DNA from: Methylotenera_A sp031379885
GTDB taxonomy: Bacteria > Pseudomonadota > Gammaproteobacteria > Burkholderiales > Methylophilaceae
Reading direction: 5' to 3'
Assembly (NCBI GenBank): GCA_031379885.1
Contig: JANNFN010000181.1
Span: 3,262 to 67,261, forward strand
Length of the DNA stretch: 64,000 nucleotides
Each line of letters begins with the position of its first letter. Positions within the stretch are counted from its first letter, which is position 1. A program made the position numbers and the translations under genes. Below, piece by piece: positions 51,225 to 60,471 of this stretch. The notes beneath the pieces are model-generated. The model was given only the letters and a program-made list of their open reading frames with translations. It did no database searches and was not told where the DNA came from.

Positions 51225-52604
51225 ATGCATATTCACATTTTAGGTATTTGCGGCACATTTATGGGCGGTATTGCGGTGCTGGCGAAGCAGGCGGGGCATC
51301 GCGTGACGGGTTGCGATGCGAATGTATATCCGCCCATGAGTACACAACTTGAGGCACAAGGCATCGAGTTGATTGAAGGTTTTTCGCCTGAGCAAACCAA
51401 GCTAAACCCCGATATTTATGTGATTGGTAACGTGGTGACGCGCGGCAATCCGTTGATGGAGGAAATACTCAATCAAGGTTTGCCATATATCTCAGGTCCA
51501 CAATGGCTGGCGGAGAATGTGCTGCAAGGCAAGTGGGTGCTTGCTGTGGCAGGTACACATGGTAAAACTACAACAGCTTCAATGTTGGCGTGGATATTAG
51601 AATACGCTGGTTTAGCACCTGGCTTTTTGATTGGCGGTGTGCCAGAAAACTTTGGTATTTCTGCGCGCTTGCCTCAGGTTCCAAAACAAGATGCAAAAAG
51701 CATTTCGCCATTTTTTGTGATTGAGGCGGATGAATACGATACCGCGTTTTTTGATAAACGTTCCAAGTTCGTGCACTATCGTCCGCGCACGGCGATTTTG
51801 AACAACTTGGAATTCGACCACGCGGATATTTTTGATGATTTAGCGGCAATTGAAAAACAGTTTTACCATTTGGTACGCACCGTTCCACAAAATGGCTTGA
51901 TTGTGAGTAATGGTAAAGAAGCGAGTTTAAAAAGAGTTATCGAAAAAGGTTGTTGGACTCCAGTAGAGCAGTTTGGCACAGATGCTGATTGGCAAGCGGC
52001 CAATGCACATGGTGATGGAAGTTTTGATGTGCTGTTTAAAGACAAGTTACAAGGGCGCGTGACGTGGGATTTGCTGGGTGAGCATAACCGCATGAATGCG
52101 CTTGCCAGCATTGCCGCGGCGCGCCATGTAGGTGTTTCGGTAGAAATGAGTATAGCTGCGTTGGGTGAGTTTAAAAATGTAAAACGCCGCATGGAAACCA
52201 AAGGCGTGGTGAATAACATTACCGTGTACGATGATTTTGCACATCATCCCACTGCGATTGAAACCACTATAGCTGGCCTGCGCGCTAAGGTAGGCAAGGC
52301 ACGAATTTTGGCGGTGCTAGAACCTCGTTCAAACACCATGAAGTTGGGTGTGATGAAAAATGCCTTACCTGCAAGTTTAAAAGAGGCTGATTTAGTGTTT
52401 TGCTATGAGGCGAATTTAGGCTGGGATGCAGCCGAAGCATTAAAACCTATTGCAAATAAAGCCAAAACGTTTGATGATTTGACTATGCTAGTAAATGAAA
52501 TTTGCAAAGTTGCCAAATTTGGCGACCATATTTTAGTAATGAGCAATGGCGGCTTTGGTGGCGTACATCAAAAAATTCTTGATGGGCTTTTAGGAAAAAT
52601 ATAA
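51225..52604 (+). CDS. mpl: UDP-N-acetylmuramate:L-Ala-gamma-D-Glu-meso-DAP ligase
   Basis: A 459-residue Mur ligase. It starts with HIHILGICGTFMGGIAVLAK, has the ATP loop AGTHGKTTTASM, and DDFAHHPTAI in the C-terminal part, as in Mpl. It reattaches recycled murein tripeptide to UDP-MurNAc. It lies between metH and a TonB-like gene in one operon. Confidence 0.95.
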   Translation: MHIHILGICGTFMGGIAVLAKQAGHRVTGCDANVYPPMSTQLEAQGIELIEGFSPEQTKLNPDIYVIGNVVTRGNPLMEEILNQGLPYISGPQWLAENVLQGKWVLAVAGTHGKTTTASMLAWILEYAGLAPGFLIGGVPENFGISARLPQVPKQDAKSISPFFVIEADEYDTAFFDKRSKFVHYRPRTAILNNLEFDHADIFDDLAAIEKQFYHLVRTVPQNGLIVSNGKEASLKRVIEKGCWTPVEQFGTDADWQAANAHGDGSFDVLFKDKLQGRVTWDLLGEHNRMNALASIAAARHVGVSVEMSIAALGEFKNVKRRMETKGVVNNITVYDDFAHHPTAIETTIAGLRAKVGKARILAVLEPRSNTMKLGVMKNALPASLKEADLVFCYEANLGWDAAEALKPIANKAKTFDDLTMLVNEICKVAKFGDHILVMSNGGFGGVHQKILDGLLGKI

Positions 52605-52606
52605 GT

Positions 52607-53593
52607 TTGAACGCTACGGTTCAAAAGGCAAATAAAGTGACATCGGCGGCGCAAGTCAGCCATAAAACGATGGATGCAATGAAAATTGCCATCGTGATAT
52701 CTGTGTTTGTTCACGCAATCATATTAACTATCAAATTTCAGCCAGAACTTAAAAGGCTTGCTGACCATTTACCTTCATTGGATGTTGTTCTTGTTAATTC
52801 GAAAACAAAAAATGCGCCAGATAAAGCGGAATTGTTAGCGCAGGCTAATTTAGACCGCGGCGGCAATACCGATGCTAACCGCAAAATGAAAACGGCGCTG
52901 CCAGCACCCAAAGAAAAAACCGCCGAAGTCATATTAAAACCCAATGCCAAAGCCCAAAGTGCGGCTAAATCGGCCAAATTAAAGGCGCAAGAAGCGCGCG
53001 AACAAAAGCGCGTAGATGAGTTGGAAAAACAAGCGCAAGAGTTACTCACACAGATTAAAGCCAGCAAACCAATTGAGTCGAACCCTACACAAAACGCAGC
53101 TTCTGCTGATCCCGAACAAGGTGAGCAAAAAGCGAAAGCAAAATCGTTAGATCGTACGGAGTTGATTGCCGCAAGTTTAGAAATGGATAGGCTACAGGCG
53201 CAAATCGCAAAACAACAGGATGAATATCAAAAGCGGCCTAAAAGAAAGTTTATTGGCGCGCGCACCAAAGAGTATCGCTTTGCTTTGTATGTAGAATCGT
53301 GGCGACAAAAAGTGGAACGTATCGGCAATATGAATTACCCTGAGGCGGCAAAAGCGCAAAAACTATATGGTCAACTTCGCATGACGGTATCAATTAAAGC
53401 CGATGGAAGCCTAGAAAGCGTGATTATTGATCAAAAATCAAATTATCCTGTGTTAGATGAAGCCGCTAAACGCATTGTAGAATTGGCTGCGCCGTATGCG
53501 GTTTTTCCTGAAGATATTAAGAAAGATACTGATATTTTAAGCATCACCCGCACATGGACTTTTACCCAAGAAGATTCCTTAGAAACACAATGA
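52607..53593 (+). CDS. TonB-like energy transducer family protein
   Basis: A protein of up to 328 residues with one N-terminal membrane helix (about 27-43, IAIVISVFVHAIILTI), a long Lys/Ala/Glu-rich linker and a TonB-type C-terminal domain (GQLRMTVSIKADGSLESVII, DEAAKRIVELAAPYA). The first possible start is a TTG 2 bases after the mpl stop; the ATGs at 52670 and 52679 would give shorter forms. TonB proteins couple the proton gradient to outer-membrane transport. No exbBD or receptor gene lies near, so its partner is unknown. It ends in an ATGA overlap with the ferredoxin gene. Confidence 0.82.
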   Translation: MNATVQKANKVTSAAQVSHKTMDAMKIAIVISVFVHAIILTIKFQPELKRLADHLPSLDVVLVNSKTKNAPDKAELLAQANLDRGGNTDANRKMKTALPAPKEKTAEVILKPNAKAQSAAKSAKLKAQEAREQKRVDELEKQAQELLTQIKASKPIESNPTQNAASADPEQGEQKAKAKSLDRTELIAASLEMDRLQAQIAKQQDEYQKRPKRKFIGARTKEYRFALYVESWRQKVERIGNMNYPEAAKAQKLYGQLRMTVSIKADGSLESVIIDQKSNYPVLDEAAKRIVELAAPYAVFPEDIKKDTDILSITRTWTFTQEDSLETQ

Positions 53594-53904
53594 CTAATTT
53601 TTATAAATACCACGTATTTTTCTGCTTAAATCAACGCGATAACGGCGAGGCTTGTTGTGCAGACAAAGGTGCAGAAGCGGCGTTTGATTACATGAAAGCA
53701 CAGGTGAAAAAGCTGGGTTTAAATGGCGAAGGCAAAGTGCGTATTAATCGCTCAGGTTGTTTGGATAGATGTGGCCTTGGGCCAATTATGGTGGTTTATC
53801 CGCAAGCCGTTTGGTACACCTTTGTTGATAATGAAGATATCGATGAAATTATCTCTAATCATTTACAGAGCGGAAAAGTGGTGGAACGATTGGCGGTAGA
53901 TTAA
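53590..53904 (+). CDS. Thioredoxin-like [2Fe-2S] ferredoxin
   Basis: A 104-residue protein of the thioredoxin-like [2Fe-2S] ferredoxin family. The cluster ligands are likely in FFCLNQRDNGEACC and SGCLDRCGLGP. The start at 53590 overlaps the TonB-like stop by 4 bases; a longer frame lies inside that gene. The redox partner is unknown. Confidence 0.88.
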   Translation: MTNFYKYHVFFCLNQRDNGEACCADKGAEAAFDYMKAQVKKLGLNGEGKVRINRSGCLDRCGLGPIMVVYPQAVWYTFVDNEDIDEIISNHLQSGKVVERLAVD

Positions 53905-54010
53905 AGCTAATGCCTTAAGACCGCAAGCCAGTCCTTGGCTTCCCCAATTTGTTAAGCCACTAAAGTGGAAAGCAAAGTGTGAAGGGTCTTCCCAATGGAA
54001 TATATGCGTT

Positions 54011-54042
54011 AAAGCGCATTATTCACATGTGATATGCGCTTT
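54011..54042. terminator. Hairpin overlapping the end of the HIT gene
   Basis: AAAGCGCAT pairs with ATGCGCTTT, followed by TATTTT on the plus strand. It can end the metH-ferredoxin operon. It covers the stop codon of the convergent HIT gene, so the two ends share sequence. Confidence 0.6.
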
Positions 54043-54444
54043 TATTTTGTCTTTTAGCGATAAAATTGATGCTCTGGAAGGCGCATGGATATTGGGCCGC
54101 AGGGTGTCATTTCTAGCCACTCCCCAGTGTGAATTGGGAAAATGTTTGTCGTTTTCAAAGCGTGGAATGATATGCCAATGCAGATGCGGTGTTTTGTTGC
54201 CCAAACTGGCTAAATTGATTTTATCAGGCTGAATGATTTCACGCATGGCGGTCTCAACCGCAAACACCGTTTTCATCATACGCGCGCGCTGTGGCGGCGC
54301 TAAATCGGTCATTTCTTTGATATGTTCAATCAGCTCAACGCGGCAATAGGCTGGGTAATCCGCATCATTTAATAACACGACACGGCAAAAATCATCTTGC
54401 CATAATACTTCGTGCGGCGTTGGCTTGCATAAATCACAAGTCAT
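54019..54444 (-). CDS. HIT family hydrolase
   Basis: A 141-residue protein with the histidine triad HLHWHIIPR and CDLCKPTPHEVL near the N-terminus, which may bind zinc. HIT proteins hydrolyse nucleotide conjugates such as AMP-lysine or diadenosine polyphosphates; the substrate here is unknown. The ATG overlaps the nadA stop by one base. Confidence 0.9.
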   Translation of the reverse strand: MTCDLCKPTPHEVLWQDDFCRVVLLNDADYPAYCRVELIEHIKEMTDLAPPQRARMMKTVFAVETAMREIIQPDKINLASLGNKTPHLHWHIIPRFENDKHFPNSHWGVARNDTLRPNIHAPSRASILSLKDKIKAHITCE

Positions 54445-55553
54445 TACGATGCAGCAAGCATGCGGTCTAACGTGAGTTTTGCTAATTTAGCATCGTGCGC
54501 TGGTACTTTGATTTGATTCACAATATTACCTTCGGCCAAGTTTTCTAGCGTCCAAGCCAAATGTTGTGGGTCAATGCGCGCCATGGTCGAGCATTCGCAC
54601 ACTACATGGCTCATAAATTGTACAAGTTTGCCTTCTGATTTCATTTGCTCGGCTAAGCGATTTACCAAATTAAGCTCTGTGCCAACTAGCCATTTGGTGT
54701 TGGGGGCGGCCTCACTCACGGTGCGCAAAATATACTCGGTAGAACCCACATAATCAGAATTTAAACACACTTCAAATGGCGCTTCTGGGTGCGAAATCAC
54801 GATACCATCAGGATGATCAGCGCGAAATTTGGTGATATTTTGCAGACGGAACATTTGATGCACCGCGCAATGGCCTTTCCATAACAAAATTTTGGCGTTT
54901 TTAATTTCTTCAACCGTCAAGCCGCCTTGTGGTTGATCTGGATCCCAAATTGGCATTTGCTCTAGAGGAATGCCCATTTTATGGCCACTCCAGCGACCTA
55001 AGTTTTGGTCCGGGAAGAACAATACTTTTTCGCGTTGCTTAAAGCTCCATTCTAAAACCTTTGGCGCGTTAGTGCTGGTGCACACAATACCGCCATGCTC
55101 ACCGCAAAAAGCTTTTAAATCGGCGGCTGAGTTAATGTAGGTAACAGGCGTGATGGTCTCATCAAAATTTAGCACTTTGCTCAGTTCACGATAGCTACGC
55201 TCGACTTTGGCTAAATTAGCCATATCGGCCATAGAGCAGCCTGCAGCAAGGTCTGGCAACACAACGATTTGTTCTGGGCGACTTAAAATATCCGCTACTT
55301 CAGCCATAAAATGCACGCCCAAAAACACGATAAATTCAGCATCTAAGTTTTCAGTATAGCGTGAGAGTTTAAGTGAGTCACCCGTGAAATCAGCGTGGCG
55401 GTAGACACCCTCATTTTGATAATGGTGGCCTAAAATCACCAAGCGCTTGCCGAGCTTAGCACGCGCAGCGATGATGCGACGCTGGCAATCGGCATCGTCA
55501 ACGGCTTGGAATTTCTCAAATTTAATCGGTATTGATTGTAGAGTTGTTTGCAT
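54444..55553 (-). CDS. nadA: Quinolinate synthase NadA
   Basis: A 369-residue protein with the three [4Fe-4S] ligand regions: AAGCSMADMA, the Cys in GHCAVHQMF or GGIVCTSTNA, and VVCECSTMARI. LGHHYQNEGVYRHADFTGDS (LGHHYQNEGVYRHAD here) is the substrate motif. It condenses iminoaspartate and dihydroxyacetone phosphate to quinolinate for NAD synthesis. It lies in an operon with ispH, nudB and the HIT gene. Confidence 0.95.
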   Translation of the reverse strand: MQTTLQSIPIKFEKFQAVDDADCQRRIIAARAKLGKRLVILGHHYQNEGVYRHADFTGDSLKLSRYTENLDAEFIVFLGVHFMAEVADILSRPEQIVVLPDLAAGCSMADMANLAKVERSYRELSKVLNFDETITPVTYINSAADLKAFCGEHGGIVCTSTNAPKVLEWSFKQREKVLFFPDQNLGRWSGHKMGIPLEQMPIWDPDQPQGGLTVEEIKNAKILLWKGHCAVHQMFRLQNITKFRADHPDGIVISHPEAPFEVCLNSDYVGSTEYILRTVSEAAPNTKWLVGTELNLVNRLAEQMKSEGKLVQFMSHVVCECSTMARIDPQHLAWTLENLAEGNIVNQIKVPAHDAKLAKLTLDRMLAAS

Positions 55554-55563
55554 AATTTCTATT

Positions 55564-56013
55564 TTATAACGTTAATTGGTGCAATTCACCTAATCTTTTC
55601 AAAGCATCTACATTTGTCCAAGAAAACACGCGTGTAGCAGCCTCTCGCCAATCTACCCATTCGAAGTGAACATGCTCGTTTGGTGCTAATTTGATTGGTA
55701 ATTGTGACGGTAGTTCTAAACCAAATAAATGTTCCGTATTTTCTACAATGCCTGGCGCATAACGGTGACGCCAATGCGGGTAAATTTCATACACATTCGA
55801 TGCATGCCAATCTTGCAAATCGTACTTAGTTGCATCTAGTCCTGTTTCTTCAAAAACCTCGCGGATGGCGGCTTGCAGCGGCGTTTCATTGCCCTCAATA
55901 CTGCCCGTAACTGATTGCCAAAAACCTGCTTTATCTGCACGCTCCATCATTAATACTTGTAAATCTGGCGTATAAATAAGCACCAGCGCGGAGATAGGTG
56001 TTTTATGTTTCAA
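55564..56013 (-). CDS. nudB: Dihydroneopterin triphosphate diphosphatase NudB
   Basis: A 149-residue Nudix hydrolase with the Nudix box GSIEGNETPLQAAIREVFEE followed by TGLD. The full length fits NudB (FolQ), which removes pyrophosphate from dihydroneopterin triphosphate in folate synthesis. Its ATG overlaps the ispH stop by 4 bases. Confidence 0.88.
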   Translation of the reverse strand: MKHKTPISALVLIYTPDLQVLMMERADKAGFWQSVTGSIEGNETPLQAAIREVFEETGLDATKYDLQDWHASNVYEIYPHWRHRYAPGIVENTEHLFGLELPSQLPIKLAPNEHVHFEWVDWREAATRVFSWTNVDALKRLGELHQLTL

Positions 56014-56972
56014 AGTGATGTTTTATTGGGTGCGGAAGTTAAATTTTTAGGTAGTTGAAACACTACGCTTTCAACCACACCATGTAACTCTTGTACTTCG
56101 TTAGCACCAAGTTGCTGTAGTTTAGCAATGACTTCTTTCACTAAAATTTCGGGTGCAGAGGCACCAGCTGAAACGCCAATTTTCTTTTTAGCCACCAGCC
56201 ATTCAGCTTTTAAGTGAGAAGCATTATCTACCATGTAAGCCTCGACACCCTGATTTTGTGCGACTTCGCGCAGTCTATTGGAGTTTGAACTATTGGGCGA
56301 GCCAACGATAATGACCAAATCGCAATCTTTTGCCATGATTTTTACTGCATCTTGGCGGTTTTGCGTTGCGTAACAAATATCATCACTCTTTGGCGCGTGG
56401 ATATTTGGGAAGCGCTGATGCAACGCATTAATCACCAAAGCCGCATCGTCCATAGATAGCGTAGTTTGCGTCACAAATGCAAGTTGTTCAGCATCTTTTA
56501 CTGTCAGATGCGCCACATCTTCTGGTGTTTCCACTAAGTACATGCCCTGTTCGCTTTGCCCCATAGTGCCTTCAACTTCAGGGTGGCCTTTATGACCTAT
56601 CATCACAATTTCCATTCCCGCTTTACGCATTTTTGCGACTTCAATATGTACCTTAGTAACAAGTGGGCATGTGGCGTCAAAAGCCGTTAATCCGCGCGAT
56701 TCTGCCTCAATTCGCACCGCTTTAGAAACGCCGTGTGCACTAAAAATTACCGTGCTTCCAGTGGGGATTTTATCCAGTTCATCTACAAAAATGGCCCCTT
56801 TTGCACGTAGTTCATCCACCACAAATTTGTTGTGTACAACCTCGTTGCGCACATAAATCGGCGCACCAAATTTTTCTAAGGCTTGTTCAACAATAATAAT
56901 GGCGCGATCTACCCCCGCGCAGAAGCCGCGTGGGTTAGCGAGTACAATGTCTGTTTTCTCAATCGTATTCAA
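56010..56972 (-). CDS. ispH: 4-hydroxy-3-methylbut-2-enyl diphosphate reductase
   Basis: A 320-residue IspH. The Fe-S ligands are in RGFCAGVDRA, FDATCPLVTKVH and DDICYATQNRQ, with SAHGV and the GSPNSSNSNRL motif. It makes isopentenyl and dimethylallyl diphosphate in the last step of the non-mevalonate pathway. It is divergent from purU. Confidence 0.96.
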   Translation of the reverse strand: MNTIEKTDIVLANPRGFCAGVDRAIIIVEQALEKFGAPIYVRNEVVHNKFVVDELRAKGAIFVDELDKIPTGSTVIFSAHGVSKAVRIEAESRGLTAFDATCPLVTKVHIEVAKMRKAGMEIVMIGHKGHPEVEGTMGQSEQGMYLVETPEDVAHLTVKDAEQLAFVTQTTLSMDDAALVINALHQRFPNIHAPKSDDICYATQNRQDAVKIMAKDCDLVIIVGSPNSSNSNRLREVAQNQGVEAYMVDNASHLKAEWLVAKKKIGVSAGASAPEILVKEVIAKLQQLGANEVQELHGVVESVVFQLPKNLTSAPNKTSL

Positions 56973-57043
56973 ATCGTTATCTCAAATGATATAAGGGATA
57001 GCTTAATTAGGTATAATTGCACAAATTTTTAACAAATCATTTT

Positions 57044-57898
57044 ATGAAAAATACTGCAACTCTACTCATTACTTGTCCTGATACTAAAGGTCTTGTAGCG
57101 GCAATCGCTGATTTTTTGTATCAGCACAATGCCAATATTTTACACGCAGACCAACATCAAGATGCAGAAAATAATCTTTTTTTGATGCGTGTGGAGTGGG
57201 ATGCCTCCGGCTTTAATTTAGATGAAGCAGGTTTCGACACAGCATTTGCGCCTATTGCGAGCAAATTTAACATGGTTTGGCAGTTAAAACTCTCGCAACA
57301 CAAAACGCGCGTCGCTATTATGGTTTCGCAATATGACCATTGTTTGGCAGATTTGTTGCAACGCTACAAAAGTGGAGAATTGGTTTGTGAAATTCCACTT
57401 ATTATAAGCAACCACCGTAATACCGAAAGTTTAGTAAAATTTTATGGCATTGATTTTCATTATATTGAGGTGAATAAGGACAATAAATCGCAAGCTGAGG
57501 CTGCACAGTTTAAATTGTTTGATGATTACAACATTGATTTAATCGTGCTAGCGCGTTATATGCAGATTTTGTCGCCCGATTTTGTTGCGCGCTATCCGCA
57601 ACGCATTATTAATATTCACCACTCATTTTTGCCAGCTTTTATTGGTGCGCGGCCATATCACCGGGCGTTCGAGCGTGGCGTAAAACTGATAGGTGCTACC
57701 AGTCATTATGTGACCGAGGTTTTAGATGAAGGCCCGATTATTGAGCAAGATATTGATAGAATTTCTCACCGTGACCAAGTGGAAGATTTGATTCAAAAAG
57801 GCCGAGATTTAGAGCGCGTGGTATTAAGTAAAGCGGTGCGTTGGCATATAGAAAACCGTATTTTACTTTATGCGAATAAAACTGTAATTTTTGATTAA
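57044..57898 (+). CDS. purU: Formyltetrahydrofolate deformylase
   Basis: A 284-residue protein with an N-terminal ACT domain (LLITCPDTKGLVAAIADFLY) and a formyltransferase-type catalytic domain with INIHHSFLPAFIGARPY and TSHYVTEVLDEGPIIEQD (given in part). It releases formate from 10-formyltetrahydrofolate. In methylotrophs this fits balance of the C1 folate pool. The ATG at 57044 is preferred over an upstream TTG at 57017. Confidence 0.94.
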   Translation: MKNTATLLITCPDTKGLVAAIADFLYQHNANILHADQHQDAENNLFLMRVEWDASGFNLDEAGFDTAFAPIASKFNMVWQLKLSQHKTRVAIMVSQYDHCLADLLQRYKSGELVCEIPLIISNHRNTESLVKFYGIDFHYIEVNKDNKSQAEAAQFKLFDDYNIDLIVLARYMQILSPDFVARYPQRIINIHHSFLPAFIGARPYHRAFERGVKLIGATSHYVTEVLDEGPIIEQDIDRISHRDQVEDLIQKGRDLERVVLSKAVRWHIENRILLYANKTVIFD

Positions 57899-57914
57899 CG
57901 TATCATTTGGACGT

Positions 57915-57945
57915 AAAAAAAGCGAAGTGTAAACTTCGCTTTTTT
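57915..57945. terminator. Bidirectional intrinsic terminator
   Basis: AAAAAGCGAAGT and ACTTCGCTTTTT form a 12-base stem around a short GTAA loop. It lies between purU and the convergent small lipoprotein gene. Confidence 0.9.
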
Positions 57946-57961
57946 ATTGAATGATACTTAA

Positions 57962-58138
57962 TTATTCTGCCGCGACCATATCAGGTAAGTCTTCTACAGC
58001 TTCATCATCATACGCAGCGATTTCTGGCAAACCCCCACCATCACTAGCACCAGAACTAGCAGATGCCCCGCCTGTTGATGCGCAGCCGCTAATAAATAAC
58101 ATCATTACTGCTATCAAAGCAATTATAAACTTATTCAT
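57962..58138 (-). CDS. Small acidic lipoprotein
   Basis: A 58-residue protein with a lipoprotein signal (MNKFIIALIAVMMLFISGC, lipobox ISGC with Cys19). A short Ser/Gly linker and an acidic tail follow (LPEIAAYDDEAVEDLPD). GGGGAGAG precedes the ATG. The tail motif LPEIA is shared with the next gene upstream (58177-58317). Function unknown. Confidence 0.7.
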   Translation of the reverse strand: MNKFIIALIAVMMLFISGCASTGGASASSGASDGGGLPEIAAYDDEAVEDLPDMVAAE

Positions 58139-58176
58139 TTAAACTCTCCCCCAAATAATCTAACAAATAATAATTT

Positions 58177-58317
58177 TTATTCTTCTGCAGGTGCGTCAAT
58201 AGGTGGTACTGCCGGTTCATCAACTGGAGCAATTTCAGGCAGGGCATCATCAGCAAAAGCGATTGGTATAGCGTTAAAAGTAAGCATGGCAATAACTACA
58301 AATAAAAGTTTTTTCAT
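58177..58317 (-). CDS. Small acidic secreted protein
   Basis: A 46-residue protein with a cleavable signal peptide (about 1-22, ending IAFA) and an acidic, Pro-rich mature part (DDALPEIAPVDEPAVPPIDA). GGGAGAAG precedes the ATG. It shares LPEIA and the acidic-Pro pattern with the lipoprotein 38 bases downstream, so the two are probably related and cotranscribed. Function unknown. Confidence 0.65.
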   Translation of the reverse strand: MKKLLFVVIAMLTFNAIPIAFADDALPEIAPVDEPAVPPIDAPAEE

Positions 58318-58439
58318 ATACTTCTCCCTAGACGTTTATAAATATAATTTTAAGAGCAATTCTTTATGATAGTAATCCTCTCAGGGATAATTTACGCTTA
58401 AGTGCTAAATTCTGCAACTATTTTTGTGGCTTTTGAGCG

Positions 58440-59702
58440 TTACGGTAATGTTGTTTCTGATGAAAATAAATCAGCAATTTTTTCGCGTTGGCGGATGATA
58501 TGAACTTTATCGCCATCTACCATAATTTCAGCCGCTCGTGGCCGTGTATTATAGTTGCTGGACATGCTCATGCCATAAGCGCCAGCAGATTTTATGGCAA
58601 GCAAATCACCTTCTTGCAGATTTAATTTTCTGTCGTGTCCTAAGAAATCACCACTCTCGCAAACTGGGCCAACAATTTCATAAATTGTAGCTTCACTAGC
58701 ATGCGAATCTTTTCTGGGATTTACTGCCACAATGTCGTGATAAGCATCGTAAAGAGCGGGTCGCATCAGGTCATTCATGGCGGCATCCACAATCGCAAAA
58801 TTTTTGCTTTCGGTATGTTTTAAATACTCCACTTTGCTCAGCAATACACCCGCATTGCCCACCAGTGCGCGGCCTGGCTCAAATAGCAGTTTTACATTTT
58901 TATTGGTTAATTTAGCTAAAATGGCTTCTGCATAAACGCTAAATTCAGGTGGTGTTTCATCTGCATAAGTAATGCCAATGCCACCACCCACGTCAATGTG
59001 TGAGATATGAATATCTTTGGCCTCAAGTGCATTTACTAAACCTAAAATTAAATCCAGTGCCTCAATAAATGGCGCAAGCTCGGTAATTTGGGAGCCAATA
59101 TGGCAATCAACACCATGCACTGCAATATTAGGCATGTTGGCGGCTTGCTCGTATACCTGAATAGCGTCTTCAAACGCCACACCAAATTTATTGTTTTTTA
59201 AGCCAGTTGATATATACGGGTGCGTTTTGGCATCTACGTTGGGGTTAACGCGCAAAGATACAGGCGCGGTTTTACCCATTTCGCCTGCTACTTTGTTTAA
59301 GCGCACTAACTCGCTGGCAGATTCCACGTTAAAGCAAAATATATTCGCATTTAAAGCAGCACGCATTTCATCTGCAGTTTTACCTACGCCAGAGAATACA
59401 ATTTTTTGTGGGTCACCACCAGCGGCAAGTACGCGCGCCAGTTCGCCACCAGAAACGATATCAAAACCAGCACCTAACTTAGCAAATAAATTTAAAATTG
59501 CAATGTTTGGGTTAGCTTTTACTGCAAAACAAATCAAGTGATTTGCGCCAATTAAACCAGCCTGAAAGCTCTTAAAAGCTTGGGTGAGCGCACTTTTAGA
59601 ATACACATAACAAGGGGTATTAAATTCTTTGGCTATTTGGCTAAGTGCAATATTTTCAGCGTGTAACTCGCCATTTTTTTGTGTAAAAGCATTCACAATC
59701 AA
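58440..59702 (-). CDS. lysA: Diaminopimelate decarboxylase
   Basis: A 420-residue PLP enzyme of the alanine racemase-like fold III. The PLP Lys is in CFAVKANPN, HIGSQITEL carries the His, the glycine loop is DVGGGIGI, and SGDFLG has the C-terminal active Cys in GPVCESGDF. It makes lysine from meso-diaminopimelate. The start is a non-ATG codon: TTG at 59702 or GTG at 59696, 3-9 bases after the lptM stop. Confidence 0.95.
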   Translation of the reverse strand: MIVNAFTQKNGELHAENIALSQIAKEFNTPCYVYSKSALTQAFKSFQAGLIGANHLICFAVKANPNIAILNLFAKLGAGFDIVSGGELARVLAAGGDPQKIVFSGVGKTADEMRAALNANIFCFNVESASELVRLNKVAGEMGKTAPVSLRVNPNVDAKTHPYISTGLKNNKFGVAFEDAIQVYEQAANMPNIAVHGVDCHIGSQITELAPFIEALDLILGLVNALEAKDIHISHIDVGGGIGITYADETPPEFSVYAEAILAKLTNKNVKLLFEPGRALVGNAGVLLSKVEYLKHTESKNFAIVDAAMNDLMRPALYDAYHDIVAVNPRKDSHASEATIYEIVGPVCESGDFLGHDRKLNLQEGDLLAIKSAGAYGMSMSSNYNTRPRAAEIMVDGDKVHIIRQREKIADLFSSETTLP

Positions 59703-59705
59703 TAA

Positions 59706-59879
59706 TTATTCTTTAACAGGTGTTTGAGGAGTAGGCTTGGAAGGCCCATCAGTATTGGCTTCTGGAGCCTTTTGTGGGTAGCGCTGCTCAGGAATATACA
59801 ACGGCCCTTTAGTGCCGCAGCCGGCTAAAACGGCATATGCAAGGCATATCATCACAATACACATAATCGATTTAGACAT
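59706..59879 (-). CDS. lptM: LPS translocon maturation chaperone LptM (YifL)
   Basis: A 57-residue lipoprotein with lipobox LAGC (Cys21) followed directly by the family signature GTKGPLYIPE. LptM helps mature the LptD-LptE lipopolysaccharide translocon. Its place just before lysA is the usual proteobacterial arrangement. Confidence 0.92.
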   Translation of the reverse strand: MSKSIMCIVMICLAYAVLAGCGTKGPLYIPEQRYPQKAPEANTDGPSKPTPQTPVKE

Positions 59880-59973
59880 CACTATCTCGCAACAAAACTT
59901 AATTGCGATATTTTAGCATTGAATAGCGCGGAAGGCAGAATGCAAGACTTTTTAACCGCTCATGCTGCAAAAA

Positions 59974-59990
59974 TATCCGAATATCGGATA
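59974..59990. promoter_or_regulatory. Palindrome upstream of pilE
   Basis: TATCCGA-ATA-TCGGATA, perfect 7-base arms, 62 bases before the pilE ATG in the region shared with divergent lptM-lysA. It may be an operator. Confidence 0.45.
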
Positions 59991-60051
59991 CTACTAGACA
60001 ATCCACTAGGGGCTTTGGCATGATTCAATCAACCAAAAAAGGAACGCAAAA

Positions 60052-60471
60052 ATGAATACATTAAAACAGGCGCAAAAAGGCTTTTCGTTGATTGAGTTGA
60101 TGGTGGTGGTGGCGATTATCGGCATCTTGGCATCCATAGCAATTCCAAGTTATTCAGATTACGTAAAACGCGGCAAAGCTGCTGAGGCTACATCTACATT
60201 AGCAGACTTGCGCATTAAGATGGAGCAATGTTACCAAGACAACCGTGCTTACAATAATCCTGCGTGTTTATGTGCCCCAACCAGCGGTGCCCAGTACTTT
60301 GCTTATAGTTGCACAGTGCAAACAGCAAGTACATATACATTAAATGCTCAAGGACAAGCAGATATGGCAGCCTTTCAGTTTGACGTAGACCAAGATAATA
60401 ATAAATCGTCAAATTTTGATGGGACTTCTGGTAACACTTGTTGGTTATCTACTAAACACGGTTCTTGCTAA
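60052..60471 (+). CDS. pilE: Type IV pilin PilE-like
   Basis: A 139-residue type IV pilin with a short leader cut after Gly in QKG-FSLIELMVVVAIIGILA, so the mature protein starts with Phe, with Glu5 present. The hydrophobic helix, the Cys-rich C-terminal half (CYQDN, CLC, TCW, GSC) and the length fit PilE-type minor pilins. It heads the operon; in many species pilE comes last in this cluster. Confidence 0.92.
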   Translation: MNTLKQAQKGFSLIELMVVVAIIGILASIAIPSYSDYVKRGKAAEATSTLADLRIKMEQCYQDNRAYNNPACLCAPTSGAQYFAYSCTVQTASTYTLNAQGQADMAAFQFDVDQDNNKSSNFDGTSGNTCWLSTKHGSC

